Below are positions 9,086 to 17,193 of a stretch of DNA of 64,000 nucleotides, in pieces. Numbering within the stretch: position 1 is the stretch's first letter; every line of letters begins with the position of its first letter. The stretch comes from Myxococcales bacterium (GTDB lineage: Bacteria; Myxococcota_A; Bradymonadia; UBA7976; UBA1532): NCBI GenBank assembly GCA_020633465.1, contig JACKDN010000033.1:21884-85883 (forward strand), in the 5' to 3' direction. The translations under genes and the position numbers were made by a program. The notes below the pieces were generated by a model. It was not told where the DNA came from. It saw only the letters and a list, made by a program, of their open reading frames with translations, and made no database searches.

Positions 9086-9195
9086 GCCGCGCCGGGCCGA
9101 TGCAGACAACAGGGCGCCGGGGGCGCCGCTGCCGGTTGTGTCCAGGGCGCTCCCTTTGCTACTTGCCAAGCGGCGAGATGCGAAGGGAGCGCGCG

Positions 9196-10860
9196 ATGAA
9201 CGGTCGATGGTGGTGGGGCGCGGCGCTGTGCGCGGCGCTGTGCGCGGCGGGCTGCGACGACGGCGGCGGAGACGACGCGCCCGCCGACGGCGGAGGCACG
9301 ACCGACGGCGGCGGGGGCGCCGCCGACATGGGCGGGCCCGGCGAGGACGGCGGGCCGCCGGCGGACACGGGGCCGCTGCCCGACATGGGGCCGCCGCCGC
9401 CGAGCTGCTTCGCGGACGGCGCCGAGCTGGTCGAGACCCGGGTGACCGAGCCCTGGGCCGGGGCGGTGGATCTGCGGGCCGATCTCGACACCGACGCCGA
9501 CGGCGCGCCGGACGTGATGGTGCAGCTGGTCGAGGCCGCTGGCGTGACGGTCGTCGAGCTGAGCGCCGCCGACCTGAGCGAGACCGGTCGCTTCACCGTC
9601 CCGGGCGCGGCGTCGGCGCGGTTGATGCCCAACGTGTGGCCGCCGCGGCGCGCGCAGGGGCCGGCCGAGGGCGTCTGGGTCGTGCTGGCGCGCGACGCGG
9701 ACGACGCGACGCGCCTGGTGCTGGTGGACGCCGAGACCGGCGCCGTGCGCCGGGAGCACCCGCTCGCCGCCGGCGTCGACCGCGTCACCACGATGAACAC
9801 CACCGGCGCGGGCTGGCGGGTGCTGGTCGATCTGGCCGACGGGGGCTGCGCGGCCTACGACCTGAGCGGCGCCGATCCCCTCTACGCGGACGCGGCCTGC
9901 CGGCTGCGGCCCGCCTGGGACGTGGACGAGGACGGCACGGTCGACGTCGCGCGCGACGGCACCGTCGGCCCCACCGTGGGCGCGCTGCTGAAGGGCAGCG
10001 ATCTGAGCCCGATCGCCGAGGCCGAGCGGCCGCTGTTCGTCGGGTTCAACCCGATCAACGACGCCCCGGACGCCCTGCCCCCCGGCGCGCAGCAGCTGCG
10101 CAGCGAGATGGTCGAGCCCGACGAGGAGAACCCCAACCCGGAGCCCCGCGGCCCAGAGCTGATGGGCCCGTGGGTGGACGATCGCCTGAACGTGGGCTTC
10201 CTCGATCCCGACACGCTGGCCCAGCTGGGCATGGTGACGCCGCAGATGGGCGCGTGGCAGCGCGTCGAGGTGCACGGCTCGCGCCTGGGCATGCGCCTGT
10301 GGGTGCAGTACGAGTCCAACGACCTGCAGTTCGTCGCCGTCTACCAGGTGGGCGACTTCATCCGGCAGCTGATGAACTTCGGCCCCTACGAGTTCGTGCA
10401 GTGGGGCCTGGGGCCGGACGTGAACCTCGACGGGTTCCCCGACATCCGCATCACCGGCGGATCGCGCGACGACCTGCGCGCGGCGCCCATCCTGCACGTC
10501 GACGCCGCCGACGGCGAGCAGCACTTCATGGTCGAGGCCGACAGCTCGGGCATCTACGAGCTGGTGCTGTTGTCGAGCGACCAGGGGCCGGTGCCGCCCG
10601 ATCTCGATGGCTGCCCCGGTCAGGAGTTCGTCCTGTTGCGGGCGGGCATCCCCGCGCGGTCGGGGCAGACCGGGACGCGCCTGCAGGTCAACGACGTCGC
10701 CGGCGAGCGCCTGTTCCGCGGCCCGCCGGTCGACGGCTTCGTGCACGAGGTGCGCGTCACCGACCTCGGCGGCGACGGCACGCTGGACGTGCTCGAGCTG
10801 AAGTCGACCGACGAGGACAACGCCGCCCTGTCGATCCTCAACGTCGCGGCGCCCGAGTAG
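9196..10860 (+). CDS. Lipoprotein with FG-GAP/VCBS-like calcium repeats
   Basis: 554 residues. The start ATG 9196 has GGGAG 6 nt upstream. The lipoprotein signal ends LCALCAAGC, followed by an Asp/Gly-rich linker of about 40 residues. The body contains several DxDxDGxxD-type calcium loops (DTDADGAPDV, DVDEDGTVDV, DVNLDGFPDI, GGDGTLDV), which mark FG-GAP/VCBS-type blades and suggest an integrin-like beta-propeller at the cell surface or in the periplasm. A beta-barrel gene follows 58 bp downstream on the same strand. The ligand and role are unknown. Confidence 0.85.
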   Translation: MNGRWWWGAALCAALCAAGCDDGGGDDAPADGGGTTDGGGGAADMGGPGEDGGPPADTGPLPDMGPPPPSCFADGAELVETRVTEPWAGAVDLRADLDTDADGAPDVMVQLVEAAGVTVVELSAADLSETGRFTVPGAASARLMPNVWPPRRAQGPAEGVWVVLARDADDATRLVLVDAETGAVRREHPLAAGVDRVTTMNTTGAGWRVLVDLADGGCAAYDLSGADPLYADAACRLRPAWDVDEDGTVDVARDGTVGPTVGALLKGSDLSPIAEAERPLFVGFNPINDAPDALPPGAQQLRSEMVEPDEENPNPEPRGPELMGPWVDDRLNVGFLDPDTLAQLGMVTPQMGAWQRVEVHGSRLGMRLWVQYESNDLQFVAVYQVGDFIRQLMNFGPYEFVQWGLGPDVNLDGFPDIRITGGSRDDLRAAPILHVDAADGEQHFMVEADSSGIYELVLLSSDQGPVPPDLDGCPGQEFVLLRAGIPARSGQTGTRLQVNDVAGERLFRGPPVDGFVHEVRVTDLGGDGTLDVLELKSTDEDNAALSILNVAAPE

Positions 10861-10918
10861 CGCCGAGGCCGTCTGCGCCGCGGCCCCCCGGCGCCGCGGG
10901 GCGCCGCGGAGGTCCGCC

Positions 10919-11599
10919 ATGCTTCGTCCCGGGCCGTCGCTCGCCCTGCTGGCCGCCGCCGGCGCCGCCCAGGCCCAGCCCGCCGAGCCCCCGCCTCCGC
11001 CGCTGCGGTTGGATCTGGGGCTCACCTTCTCGCGCTTCGAGCAGCAGGTGAAGACCGAGGTGGGCGGCGCCCGGGGCGAGCGCCTGGTCGAGGAGACGGC
11101 CTTCGGGGCCGCGGCCATGGCCACCTGGCGCCTGTGGGGGCCGCTCGAGGGCGGCCTGTTCGTGCAATACGACGTCGGGCTGCGCGAGGCCGGGCGCTTC
11201 GCCGGCTTCGACGGCGACCGCGCGGTCGTCGAGCCCTCGGTCGGCGGCGCCTACCAGGAGCTGTGGCTGGGTCCGCTGCTGCGCGGCGGCTGGCGGGGCG
11301 CCTTCGTCGAGGTGGGCTGGGGTGCGGTGGGGCTGCGCTGGGACGACGCCCGCGACGATCTGCCCGACGAGGGCGGCGACACCGACGCCGCGCTGCGCAC
11401 GCGGCCGTCCATCGCCTGGCTGGCCGCCCTGGGCTACGCGGTGCCGTTGACCGAGGCCTGGGCGCTGGCCATCCGGCTCGAGTACCGGGTGCGGTACTAC
11501 GACCGGCGCGACGCGCCGCTGACCAACGACATCGCCCACGGCACCCAGAACGTCACGCCCTTCGTCGGGGTGGCCTGGCGCCCTCCGCTCGGCGACTGA
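10919..11599 (+). CDS. Outer-membrane beta-barrel-like protein
   Basis: 226 residues with a signal peptide (LALLAAAGAAQAQ) and a GGAGG ribosome-binding site 7 nt before ATG 10919. Alternating hydrophobic strands rich in Trp/Tyr/Gly (AAMATWRLWG, GLFVQYDVGL, AFVEVGWGAVGLRW, AIRLEYRVRYY) and the C-terminal VTPFVGVAWR suggest an eight- to ten-strand outer-membrane barrel. It may be cotranscribed with the FG-GAP lipoprotein upstream. The exact family is not recognised. Confidence 0.75.
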   Translation: MLRPGPSLALLAAAGAAQAQPAEPPPPPLRLDLGLTFSRFEQQVKTEVGGARGERLVEETAFGAAAMATWRLWGPLEGGLFVQYDVGLREAGRFAGFDGDRAVVEPSVGGAYQELWLGPLLRGGWRGAFVEVGWGAVGLRWDDARDDLPDEGGDTDAALRTRPSIAWLAALGYAVPLTEAWALAIRLEYRVRYYDRRDAPLTNDIAHGTQNVTPFVGVAWRPPLGD

Positions 11600-11662
11600 G
11601 GCGGCCGCCGGACGACGGGGGCCGGGCCGAGCGGGCGTCGCCCCGCGGGGCGCGCCGCGGCA

Positions 11663-13315
11663 TCAGCGCGCGGGCTCGGCGCCGCGCGCCATGATGTCGC
11701 GCAGCCGGGCGCCCAGCGCGCTCGCGATGTCCTGTTCGGCCGAAGCGCGGGGCCCGCCGGCGCCCTCGGCGAGCGCGTCGTCGCCGCTCGGATCGCCCTC
11801 GCTGGGCCCGGCGCCCGTCGGCGCGCGGAACAGCCGCGCCGTGCCGGTCAGGGTGACGCCCGCGAGGCCGGCCTCCTGCGCCACCGCGTCGATCAGCTCG
11901 ACGAAGCGCTCGTCCTGCACCGCCCACGTCGGATCCGCGTCGCGCGCCGCCAGGACGGCCGCGTCGGCCGGAGCCACCGTCGGATCGGACTTGCCCAGCC
12001 ACGCCCCGCCCAGCGCGACGTACTTGCGCGCCGAGACCGAGCGCACCGCCTGCGACCACTCGACCAGCCGCAGCACGTGGTCGGCCTCGCCGTCGCCCAA
12101 CGACCGCATCTTCAGGTCGATGCCGTCGAGCGCGGCGACGCCGGCCAGCGCCTCGACCACCGACCGGTCGTCGGCCAGATCGGTGCCGGCCAGCAGGTCG
12201 GGCGCGTCACCCCGCATCAGGCGGTTGATGCGGCCACCGGTGCTCTCGAGATAGCCCGTCCAGCCCTCCAGGCCGAGCACCGCGCCGCCCCCCAGCGGGC
12301 CGAAGGCCGCGGCCTCACGCGTCGGCTCGCTCAGCAGCACCACGGCGTCCGGCTCGAGGAGGCCGGCGATCATCACCGCCTCCTGGCCGCGCTCGTCCCG
12401 ATAGCGGGCCCGCGCGCCGGCCACGCCCGGCTCTCGCACGGTCGCGAAGTAGGCGGCCACGTCGGGCGCCGCGTCGGCGGCGCGGCTGCCGTGCTCCACC
12501 ACCACCTGCAGCCCGCGCTGCCGCGCCGCCCGGACCACCCGCCCGTAGGCCGACAGGACGACGTCGGCGTCCAGGCCGTCGCCGACCGTCTCGGCCCGCA
12601 CGACGTGGTAGGCGGCCGTCAGCCAGGGGTAAGCGATCTCGAACCGCACGGCGGGCACGCCCAGCTGGGCCAACCCGTCCAGCGTGCGCTCCACCTCGGC
12701 CAGTCCGTCCTGCGCCGCCAGCGCCGGCGGCGCGGGCAGCTCGAGGCGCGCGGCCCAGGTCAGCGGACGCCGCGCGCCGCCCCAACGGGCGTAGACGTCG
12801 TCCAGGGCCTGGCACAGCGTGTCGGTGACCGCCGCGAAGTCGTCGTGGTCGGCCGCCGCCACCCCCTCGGGCACCGGGGCGCCCACGGCGCAGCGGAAGC
12901 GCCCGTCGTAGGGCACGGGCTGCTCGGGCTCGACGGCGTCCGGGTCGGGCACCATGGGCGGGGGCTTGCGCACCGTGTCCAGCGCGCCGGGGCGCGCCGG
13001 CGTGCGGTCGAAGTCGTCGAGCACCCCCACGCCGAAGCCGGGCTCGGGCTCGGCCTGCGGCGGTGCCGCGGGCTCGTCGGGCCCCTCGCCGGGCACAGCG
13101 GGCGCGTCGCCCCCGCTCGGCGGCGCCTCGTCGCCCGGTCGGAAGACGTCCACGCCGGCCGGGGGCGGCATCTCGCCGGCCATCGAGCCGCCCGGATCGG
13201 CGGGCAGCTCGCGATGCGCCTCCAGGCTGCCGGCGTCGTCGCCGCCGCACGCGGTCAGCGCGAAGCCGGCCAGGCAGGTGATGAGCGCGGGGGTCGACAG
13301 CACGGTGCGGCGCAT
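11663..13315 (-). CDS. Lipoprotein with probable TIM-barrel-like domain
   Basis: 550 residues. ATG 13315 has GGAGG 7 nt upstream. The lipoprotein signal ends ...AGFALTAC. An acidic Pro/Gly/Asp linker runs to about residue 130. The remainder shows beta/alpha alternation like a glycosidase barrel (LGVPAVRFEIAYPWL, AARQRGLQVVVEHG, DAVVLLSEPTREA, KYVALGGAWLG), but I cannot assign catalytic residues or a GH family. Export and lipidation are supported by the signal; enzymatic activity is speculative. It is divergent from the small lipoprotein gene at 13548. Confidence 0.75.
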   Translation of the reverse strand: MRRTVLSTPALITCLAGFALTACGGDDAGSLEAHRELPADPGGSMAGEMPPPAGVDVFRPGDEAPPSGGDAPAVPGEGPDEPAAPPQAEPEPGFGVGVLDDFDRTPARPGALDTVRKPPPMVPDPDAVEPEQPVPYDGRFRCAVGAPVPEGVAAADHDDFAAVTDTLCQALDDVYARWGGARRPLTWAARLELPAPPALAAQDGLAEVERTLDGLAQLGVPAVRFEIAYPWLTAAYHVVRAETVGDGLDADVVLSAYGRVVRAARQRGLQVVVEHGSRAADAAPDVAAYFATVREPGVAGARARYRDERGQEAVMIAGLLEPDAVVLLSEPTREAAAFGPLGGGAVLGLEGWTGYLESTGGRINRLMRGDAPDLLAGTDLADDRSVVEALAGVAALDGIDLKMRSLGDGEADHVLRLVEWSQAVRSVSARKYVALGGAWLGKSDPTVAPADAAVLAARDADPTWAVQDERFVELIDAVAQEAGLAGVTLTGTARLFRAPTGAGPSEGDPSGDDALAEGAGGPRASAEQDIASALGARLRDIMARGAEPAR

Positions 13316-13547
13316 CTGAATCCTCCATTGCCTCGGTCCACCGAGGACAACGGAGCCCGGGGGTGCAGGGTTGCAGCCGGGGTGCGCGTCCACCCCCAGC
13401 AGGCCGCATCCGAGCCAGGCCGGTGCCGACCCACACCGACGGCGGCGACGGCGGCGGCGCCCCGGGGTGCGCGCGCGACGCGGCGCCGATCGACGGTGCG
13501 CGGTCGTGACCGGTGCATGCCGGGCGCCCTCGGGCTATGCTCCCGCC

Positions 13548-14003
13548 ATGTCGCGCCTGCACCGCCTCGTCCCGCTCGCCCTGCCCGCCCTGCTGGCCAC
13601 CGGCTGCGGCCCCCGCGCCAGCACCTCGATGTCCGTCGCCGAGCAGCAGCTGTTGTGCGCGCCCATCGCCGAGCACGCCGCGGGCACCTTCGCCTGCCGC
13701 GTCGACGAGCTGACCGGCGGCGCCCACAACATCGACGCCGCCAGCCGCTATCGGGTCGAGGTCGACTTTCGCCCCGACGGGCGCGTGGCCGGCTTCCACG
13801 GGCTGGCCCACGACGTCGAGCTGACCGGCGTGCCCCGCCCGGTGCCCGACTGCGTCGTGACCACCATCCGCAGCCTGCGCATCGCGCCGCGCGACGAGGC
13901 GCTCACCGTACCCCTGACGCTGGCCTACACGCCCGGCGCGAAGCCGGACGGGCGGCTGTACAAGGGCCGGTGCACCCTGACCGTCCCACCCCAGGGGCCC
14001 TGA
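13548..14003 (+). CDS. Small lipoprotein of unknown function
   Basis: 151 residues with a short signal and lipobox LLATGC at residues 16-21. The mature part has three cysteines and beta-strand-rich sequence (YRVEVDFRPDGRVAGF, VTTIRSLRIAPRDEALTVPL), similar in layout to the AgmX/PglI C-terminal-type modules found in myxobacterial lipoproteins, though I am not certain of that family. ATG 13548 gives a complete signal peptide; a longer upstream frame has none. It is convergent with purE, leaving 10 bp between stops. Confidence 0.75.
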   Translation: MSRLHRLVPLALPALLATGCGPRASTSMSVAEQQLLCAPIAEHAAGTFACRVDELTGGAHNIDAASRYRVEVDFRPDGRVAGFHGLAHDVELTGVPRPVPDCVVTTIRSLRIAPRDEALTVPLTLAYTPGAKPDGRLYKGRCTLTVPPQGP

Positions 14004-14013
14004 CCCGCCGCCG

Positions 14014-14529
14014 TCAGTCGCCCGCCTCGAGCGCCGCCGCCCTGGCCAGCACCGCCTCGCGCAGCTCGTCCTTGTAGGCGACCAGGGCGGCGCGCAGCGC
14101 CGGATGCGCGATGCCCAGCATCGACACCGCCAGCAGCCCCGCGTTGGTCGCGTTGTCGATGGCCACCGTCGCCACCGGCACGCCCCGCGGCATCTGCACG
14201 ATCGACAAGAGCGAGTCCATGCCGTCGAGCGCCTTCAGCTTCACCGGCACGCCGATGACCGGGAGCGGGGTGAGCGTGGCCACCATCCCCGGCAGGTGGG
14301 CCGCGCCGCCGGCCCCCGCGATGATGACCTGGAGCCCGCGCCCCGCCGCGCCCCGGGCGTAGTCGAACAAGCGCTGAGGCGTGCGGTGCGCCGAGACGAT
14401 CGTGACCTCGTGGGGCACACCGAAGCGCGTCAGCACCTCGGCCGCCGGCCGCATCACGGGCAGGTCCGAGTCGCTCCCCATGATGACGCCCACCACGGGC
14501 CCGTCCGTGCCCCAATCGCTCGCCGTCAC
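14014..14529 (-). CDS. purE: N5-carboxyaminoimidazole ribonucleotide mutase PurE
   Basis: 171 residues. It converts N5-CAIR to CAIR in de novo purine synthesis in the cytosol. Signature motifs are GVIMGSDSDLPVM (phosphate binding), IVSAHRTPQRL (catalytic His) and IAGAGGAAHLPGM. The length is normal for bacterial class I PurE. The GTG start at 14529 overlaps the purK stop (GTGA), so the two are translationally coupled, purK first. A lower-probability ATG lies inside the conserved region. Confidence 0.96.
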   Translation of the reverse strand: MTASDWGTDGPVVGVIMGSDSDLPVMRPAAEVLTRFGVPHEVTIVSAHRTPQRLFDYARGAAGRGLQVIIAGAGGAAHLPGMVATLTPLPVIGVPVKLKALDGMDSLLSIVQMPRGVPVATVAIDNATNAGLLAVSMLGIAHPALRAALVAYKDELREAVLARAAALEAGD

Positions 14530-15680
14530 CCCTGACTCCCTTCGATGCGCAGCGCGTCCCGAGCCGCGTGTGCCCGCACGAGCGCCGCCTCGACGTCGGC
14601 GTCCACCACGGTCAGGTGGCCCATCTTTCGTCCGGGCCGCACCGCGTCCTTCCCGTAGAGGTGCACGGCCACGCCGGGCAGCGCCAGCGCGTCCTCGAGG
14701 CCCACCACGCGCGCGGGTCCCTGCCCCACCCCCACCAGGTTGACCGTCACCGCCGGCGTCAGCAGCGCCGTGCTGCCCAGGGGCAGGCCCGCGACGGCCC
14801 GCACGTGCTGCTCGAACTGGTCGGTGACCGACGCCTCGATCGTGTAGTGCCCCGAGTTGTGCGGGCGCGGCGCCACCTCGTTGACCAGCAGCTCGCCCCC
14901 CGGCGTGAGGAACAGCTCGACGCCGAACACCCCCACGCCGCCCAGCGCGTCCACGACCGCCGCCGCCAGCGCCTCGGCCCGCTGGCGGAGCGCGGGCGCG
15001 ATGCGCGCCGGCGCCACCAGCGCGTCCAGCATGTGCGCCGAGTCGAAGCTCATCTCGACCGGCGGCCAGACGGCCTCGGCGCCGTCCTCGCCGCGCGCCA
15101 CCATGACCCCCAGCTCGAGCTCGATCGGCACACACTCCTCGAGCAGCGACGGCACCGGCATCGGCGTCGCGTGCGCGTCCGCCAGCCGGCGGACGCCCCG
15201 CCCGTCGTAGCCCCCCCAGCGCGCCTTCTGCATCACCGGGCCGCCGAAGGCCGCCAGCTGCGCGGGCGTCGGCGCGTCCAGCAGCACCTCGAAGCGAGGG
15301 CCGGGCAGCCCGCGCTGCGCGAAGAAGCTGCGCTGCCGCCCCTTGTCCTGTACCAGCGCCAGCAGGTCCGGCTCGGGCCGCAGCCGGTGGCCTGCCGAGG
15401 CCAGGCCCTCCAGGATCTCCGTGTCCACGTGCTCGAGATCGTAGGTGATCACGTCCGACCGGTCGGCCAGCCGCCGCAGCGCCTCCGCGTCGTCGAAGGC
15501 GCCCACCACGTGGTGATCGGCGAGCTGAGCCGCGGGCGCTCCGGGCGTCGGATCGAGCACCGCGACGTCGAAGCCGAGGCGCTTCGCGGGCAGCACCATC
15601 ATGCGCGCCAGCTGGCCACCGCCGATGATGCCGAGGGTGCGGCGGCGCGGTGAAGGCGCGGTCGGGACGGGCGTGCTCAC
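14526..15680 (-). CDS. purK: N5-carboxyaminoimidazole ribonucleotide synthase PurK
   Basis: 384 residues of an ATP-grasp enzyme that makes N5-CAIR from AIR, ATP and bicarbonate. TLGIIGGGQLARMM starts the pre-ATP-grasp domain; VITYDLEHVDTEIL, MQKARWGGYDGRG and the C-terminal EVAPRPHNSGHYTIEA are diagnostic. GTG 15680 was chosen because homology starts soon after it; a TTG at 15716 is an alternative that adds 12 unsupported residues. There is no clear ribosome-binding site for either. The gene is coupled to purE by a 4-bp overlap. Confidence 0.95.
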   Translation of the reverse strand: MSTPVPTAPSPRRRTLGIIGGGQLARMMVLPAKRLGFDVAVLDPTPGAPAAQLADHHVVGAFDDAEALRRLADRSDVITYDLEHVDTEILEGLASAGHRLRPEPDLLALVQDKGRQRSFFAQRGLPGPRFEVLLDAPTPAQLAAFGGPVMQKARWGGYDGRGVRRLADAHATPMPVPSLLEECVPIELELGVMVARGEDGAEAVWPPVEMSFDSAHMLDALVAPARIAPALRQRAEALAAAVVDALGGVGVFGVELFLTPGGELLVNEVAPRPHNSGHYTIEASVTDQFEQHVRAVAGLPLGSTALLTPAVTVNLVGVGQGPARVVGLEDALALPGVAVHLYGKDAVRPGRKMGHLTVVDADVEAALVRAHAARDALRIEGSQG

Positions 15681-15728
15681 TGGGCGACTTTGGGTGGTGC
15701 GGCCCGCGCGGGTCAAGGCGCCCGACCG

Positions 15729-16154
15729 TCAGCGGGGCGCGCGCACGCCCGCGTCGGCCGACTTCGGTGAGAGGTGCGCGTCCACCTCGGGCACGCGCAC
15801 GCCCATGCGCGACAGCCGCGACCGCACCACCGGGTTCTTCATCACCTCGGCCAGCCGCGGGTCGTGGAAAGCCTCGCGCGCCTTCGCGACCGGAAACGCC
15901 TCGCCGTCCAGCGCCAGCAGCAGCGCGGTGCCGGCCTCGTCGGGCTGGCCCGCGGCGGCCAAGCGGTAGGTCCGCGCCCACCAGTCGGGGGGCAGCGCCG
16001 CGTCGCGCGCCGCCGCGTCGCGCACCATCGTCGCGTCGGCCGGCGTCCGCGCGTCCACCTCTGCGGCCGACCCCGCGCTCTTGGGACCACAGGCCGCGCA
16101 GGCGATCAGCGCGCCGCCCGCCACCGCCCCCAGAAGAACCCGACCGCTGCGCAC
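15729..16154 (-). CDS. Small Ala/Asp-rich lipoprotein
   Basis: 141 residues from GTG 16154, preceded by a strong AGGAGGAGGAG ribosome-binding tract. The signal peptide ends LIACAACG, giving a lipidation cysteine near residue 22. The C-terminal half has a helix-rich segment (WARTYRLAAAGQPDEAGTAL) and the sequence DPRLAEVMKNPVVRSRLSRMG. The family is not recognised. It lies 48 bp upstream of purK on the same strand, which may be coincidental. Confidence 0.75.
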   Translation of the reverse strand: MRSGRVLLGAVAGGALIACAACGPKSAGSAAEVDARTPADATMVRDAAARDAALPPDWWARTYRLAAAGQPDEAGTALLLALDGEAFPVAKAREAFHDPRLAEVMKNPVVRSRLSRMGVRVPEVDAHLSPKSADAGVRAPR

Positions 16155-16287
16155 CGTCTCCTCCTCCTTCGAACGCTCGTCGTGCGCACGCTAACAGGCC
16201 GACGAGCCCGTTGTCTTTCCCGCCCGCGGCCTCCTGGCGCCCGCCCGGGGCGTGCGCGCGCGCGCCATCCCGGCTAGCATGCGGCCC

Positions 16288-17148
16288 ATGGTGGACACCG
16301 AGATCATCCTCGTCCGACACGCCGAGTCGACCTCGAACGTCGCGCAGCGCTGGCAGGGGCACGGGGACGCCCCGCTGAGCGATCGCGGCCGCGCCCAGGC
16401 GGCGGCCCTCGCAGCCGCCATGGCGGGCGTCCGCGTCGATCGCGTCGTCAGCAGCGATCTGACCCGCGCCCACGACACGGCGCGCGCCCTGGGCCACCCC
16501 GTCGAGGCGTCGCCCGCCTGGCGCGAGCTGGATCTGGGCGCCTGGGACGGCCTGACCAGCGTGGAGATCGCCGCCCGCTTTCCTGGCGAGCTCGAGGCGC
16601 TGCGCACCGATCCCACGATGCCCCTCGGCGGCGGTGAGTCGTGGCTGGACGTCACCCGGCGCGTGGGCGACGCCTTCGACCGCCTGCGGTCCACGCTGGA
16701 GCCGGGGACGCGCGCGGTGGTGGTGGCGCACGGGGCCGTCATCGTCGCGCTGCTCGAGCATCTGCTCGGGGTCCGACCGGCGCATCCACGCCGCTTCGCC
16801 CCCGTGCGCAACACGGCGCGCGCCCTGCTGCGCGCGGGCGAAGGCGGGCTGACCCTCGCGCGCTTCAACGAGGTCGACCACCTGGGCGCCGAGGCGCCCC
16901 GGCACCGGCGGCCCGAGGGCGCCCACGCCCTGCACCGGCTGCGTCCGGGGGCCGCGCGCCGCGACGCCACGGCCGACCGCGTGGATCGCTGGGACGACGC
17001 CGACCGGTTGGCCACCGGCGTCGCCCACGACCTGGGCATCCTGCCGGATCGCGGCCGCCTGGCCCCGCTGGCCACGCCACGCGCCGCGCACCTGATCGTC
17101 TCGCGCCTCGGCAGCAGTCTGCTCGACTGGGGCGTGACCTCCGACTGA
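16288..17148 (+). CDS. Histidine phosphatase (phosphoglycerate mutase-like) with C-terminal extension
   Basis: 286 residues. The catalytic RHAE motif (R10, H11) is followed by SNVAQRWQGHGDAPLSDRG, SSDLTRAHDTA and the second catalytic histidine in VVVAHGAVIVALL, as in the branch-1 histidine phosphatases that act on small phosphorylated metabolites. About 85 residues after the domain (from RPEGAHALHRL on) are not part of the normal fold and resemble nothing I recognise. ATG 16288 is preferred; ATG 16279 would add three residues. The next gene, a kinase-phosphatase fusion, starts 45 bp downstream, so the two may share a substrate. Confidence 0.88.
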   Translation: MVDTEIILVRHAESTSNVAQRWQGHGDAPLSDRGRAQAAALAAAMAGVRVDRVVSSDLTRAHDTARALGHPVEASPAWRELDLGAWDGLTSVEIAARFPGELEALRTDPTMPLGGGESWLDVTRRVGDAFDRLRSTLEPGTRAVVVAHGAVIVALLEHLLGVRPAHPRRFAPVRNTARALLRAGEGGLTLARFNEVDHLGAEAPRHRRPEGAHALHRLRPGAARRDATADRVDRWDDADRLATGVAHDLGILPDRGRLAPLATPRAAHLIVSRLGSSLLDWGVTSD

Positions 17149-17193
17149 GCCATCCCGCGGCCGGACCCGACCGTCCGACCCTTCGGAGTCACC

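Noticed and set aside
11639..11652. CGCCCCGCGGGGCG palindrome as terminator
   Set aside because: It has no loop or T tract and such GC palindromes occur often in this composition, so I did not call it.
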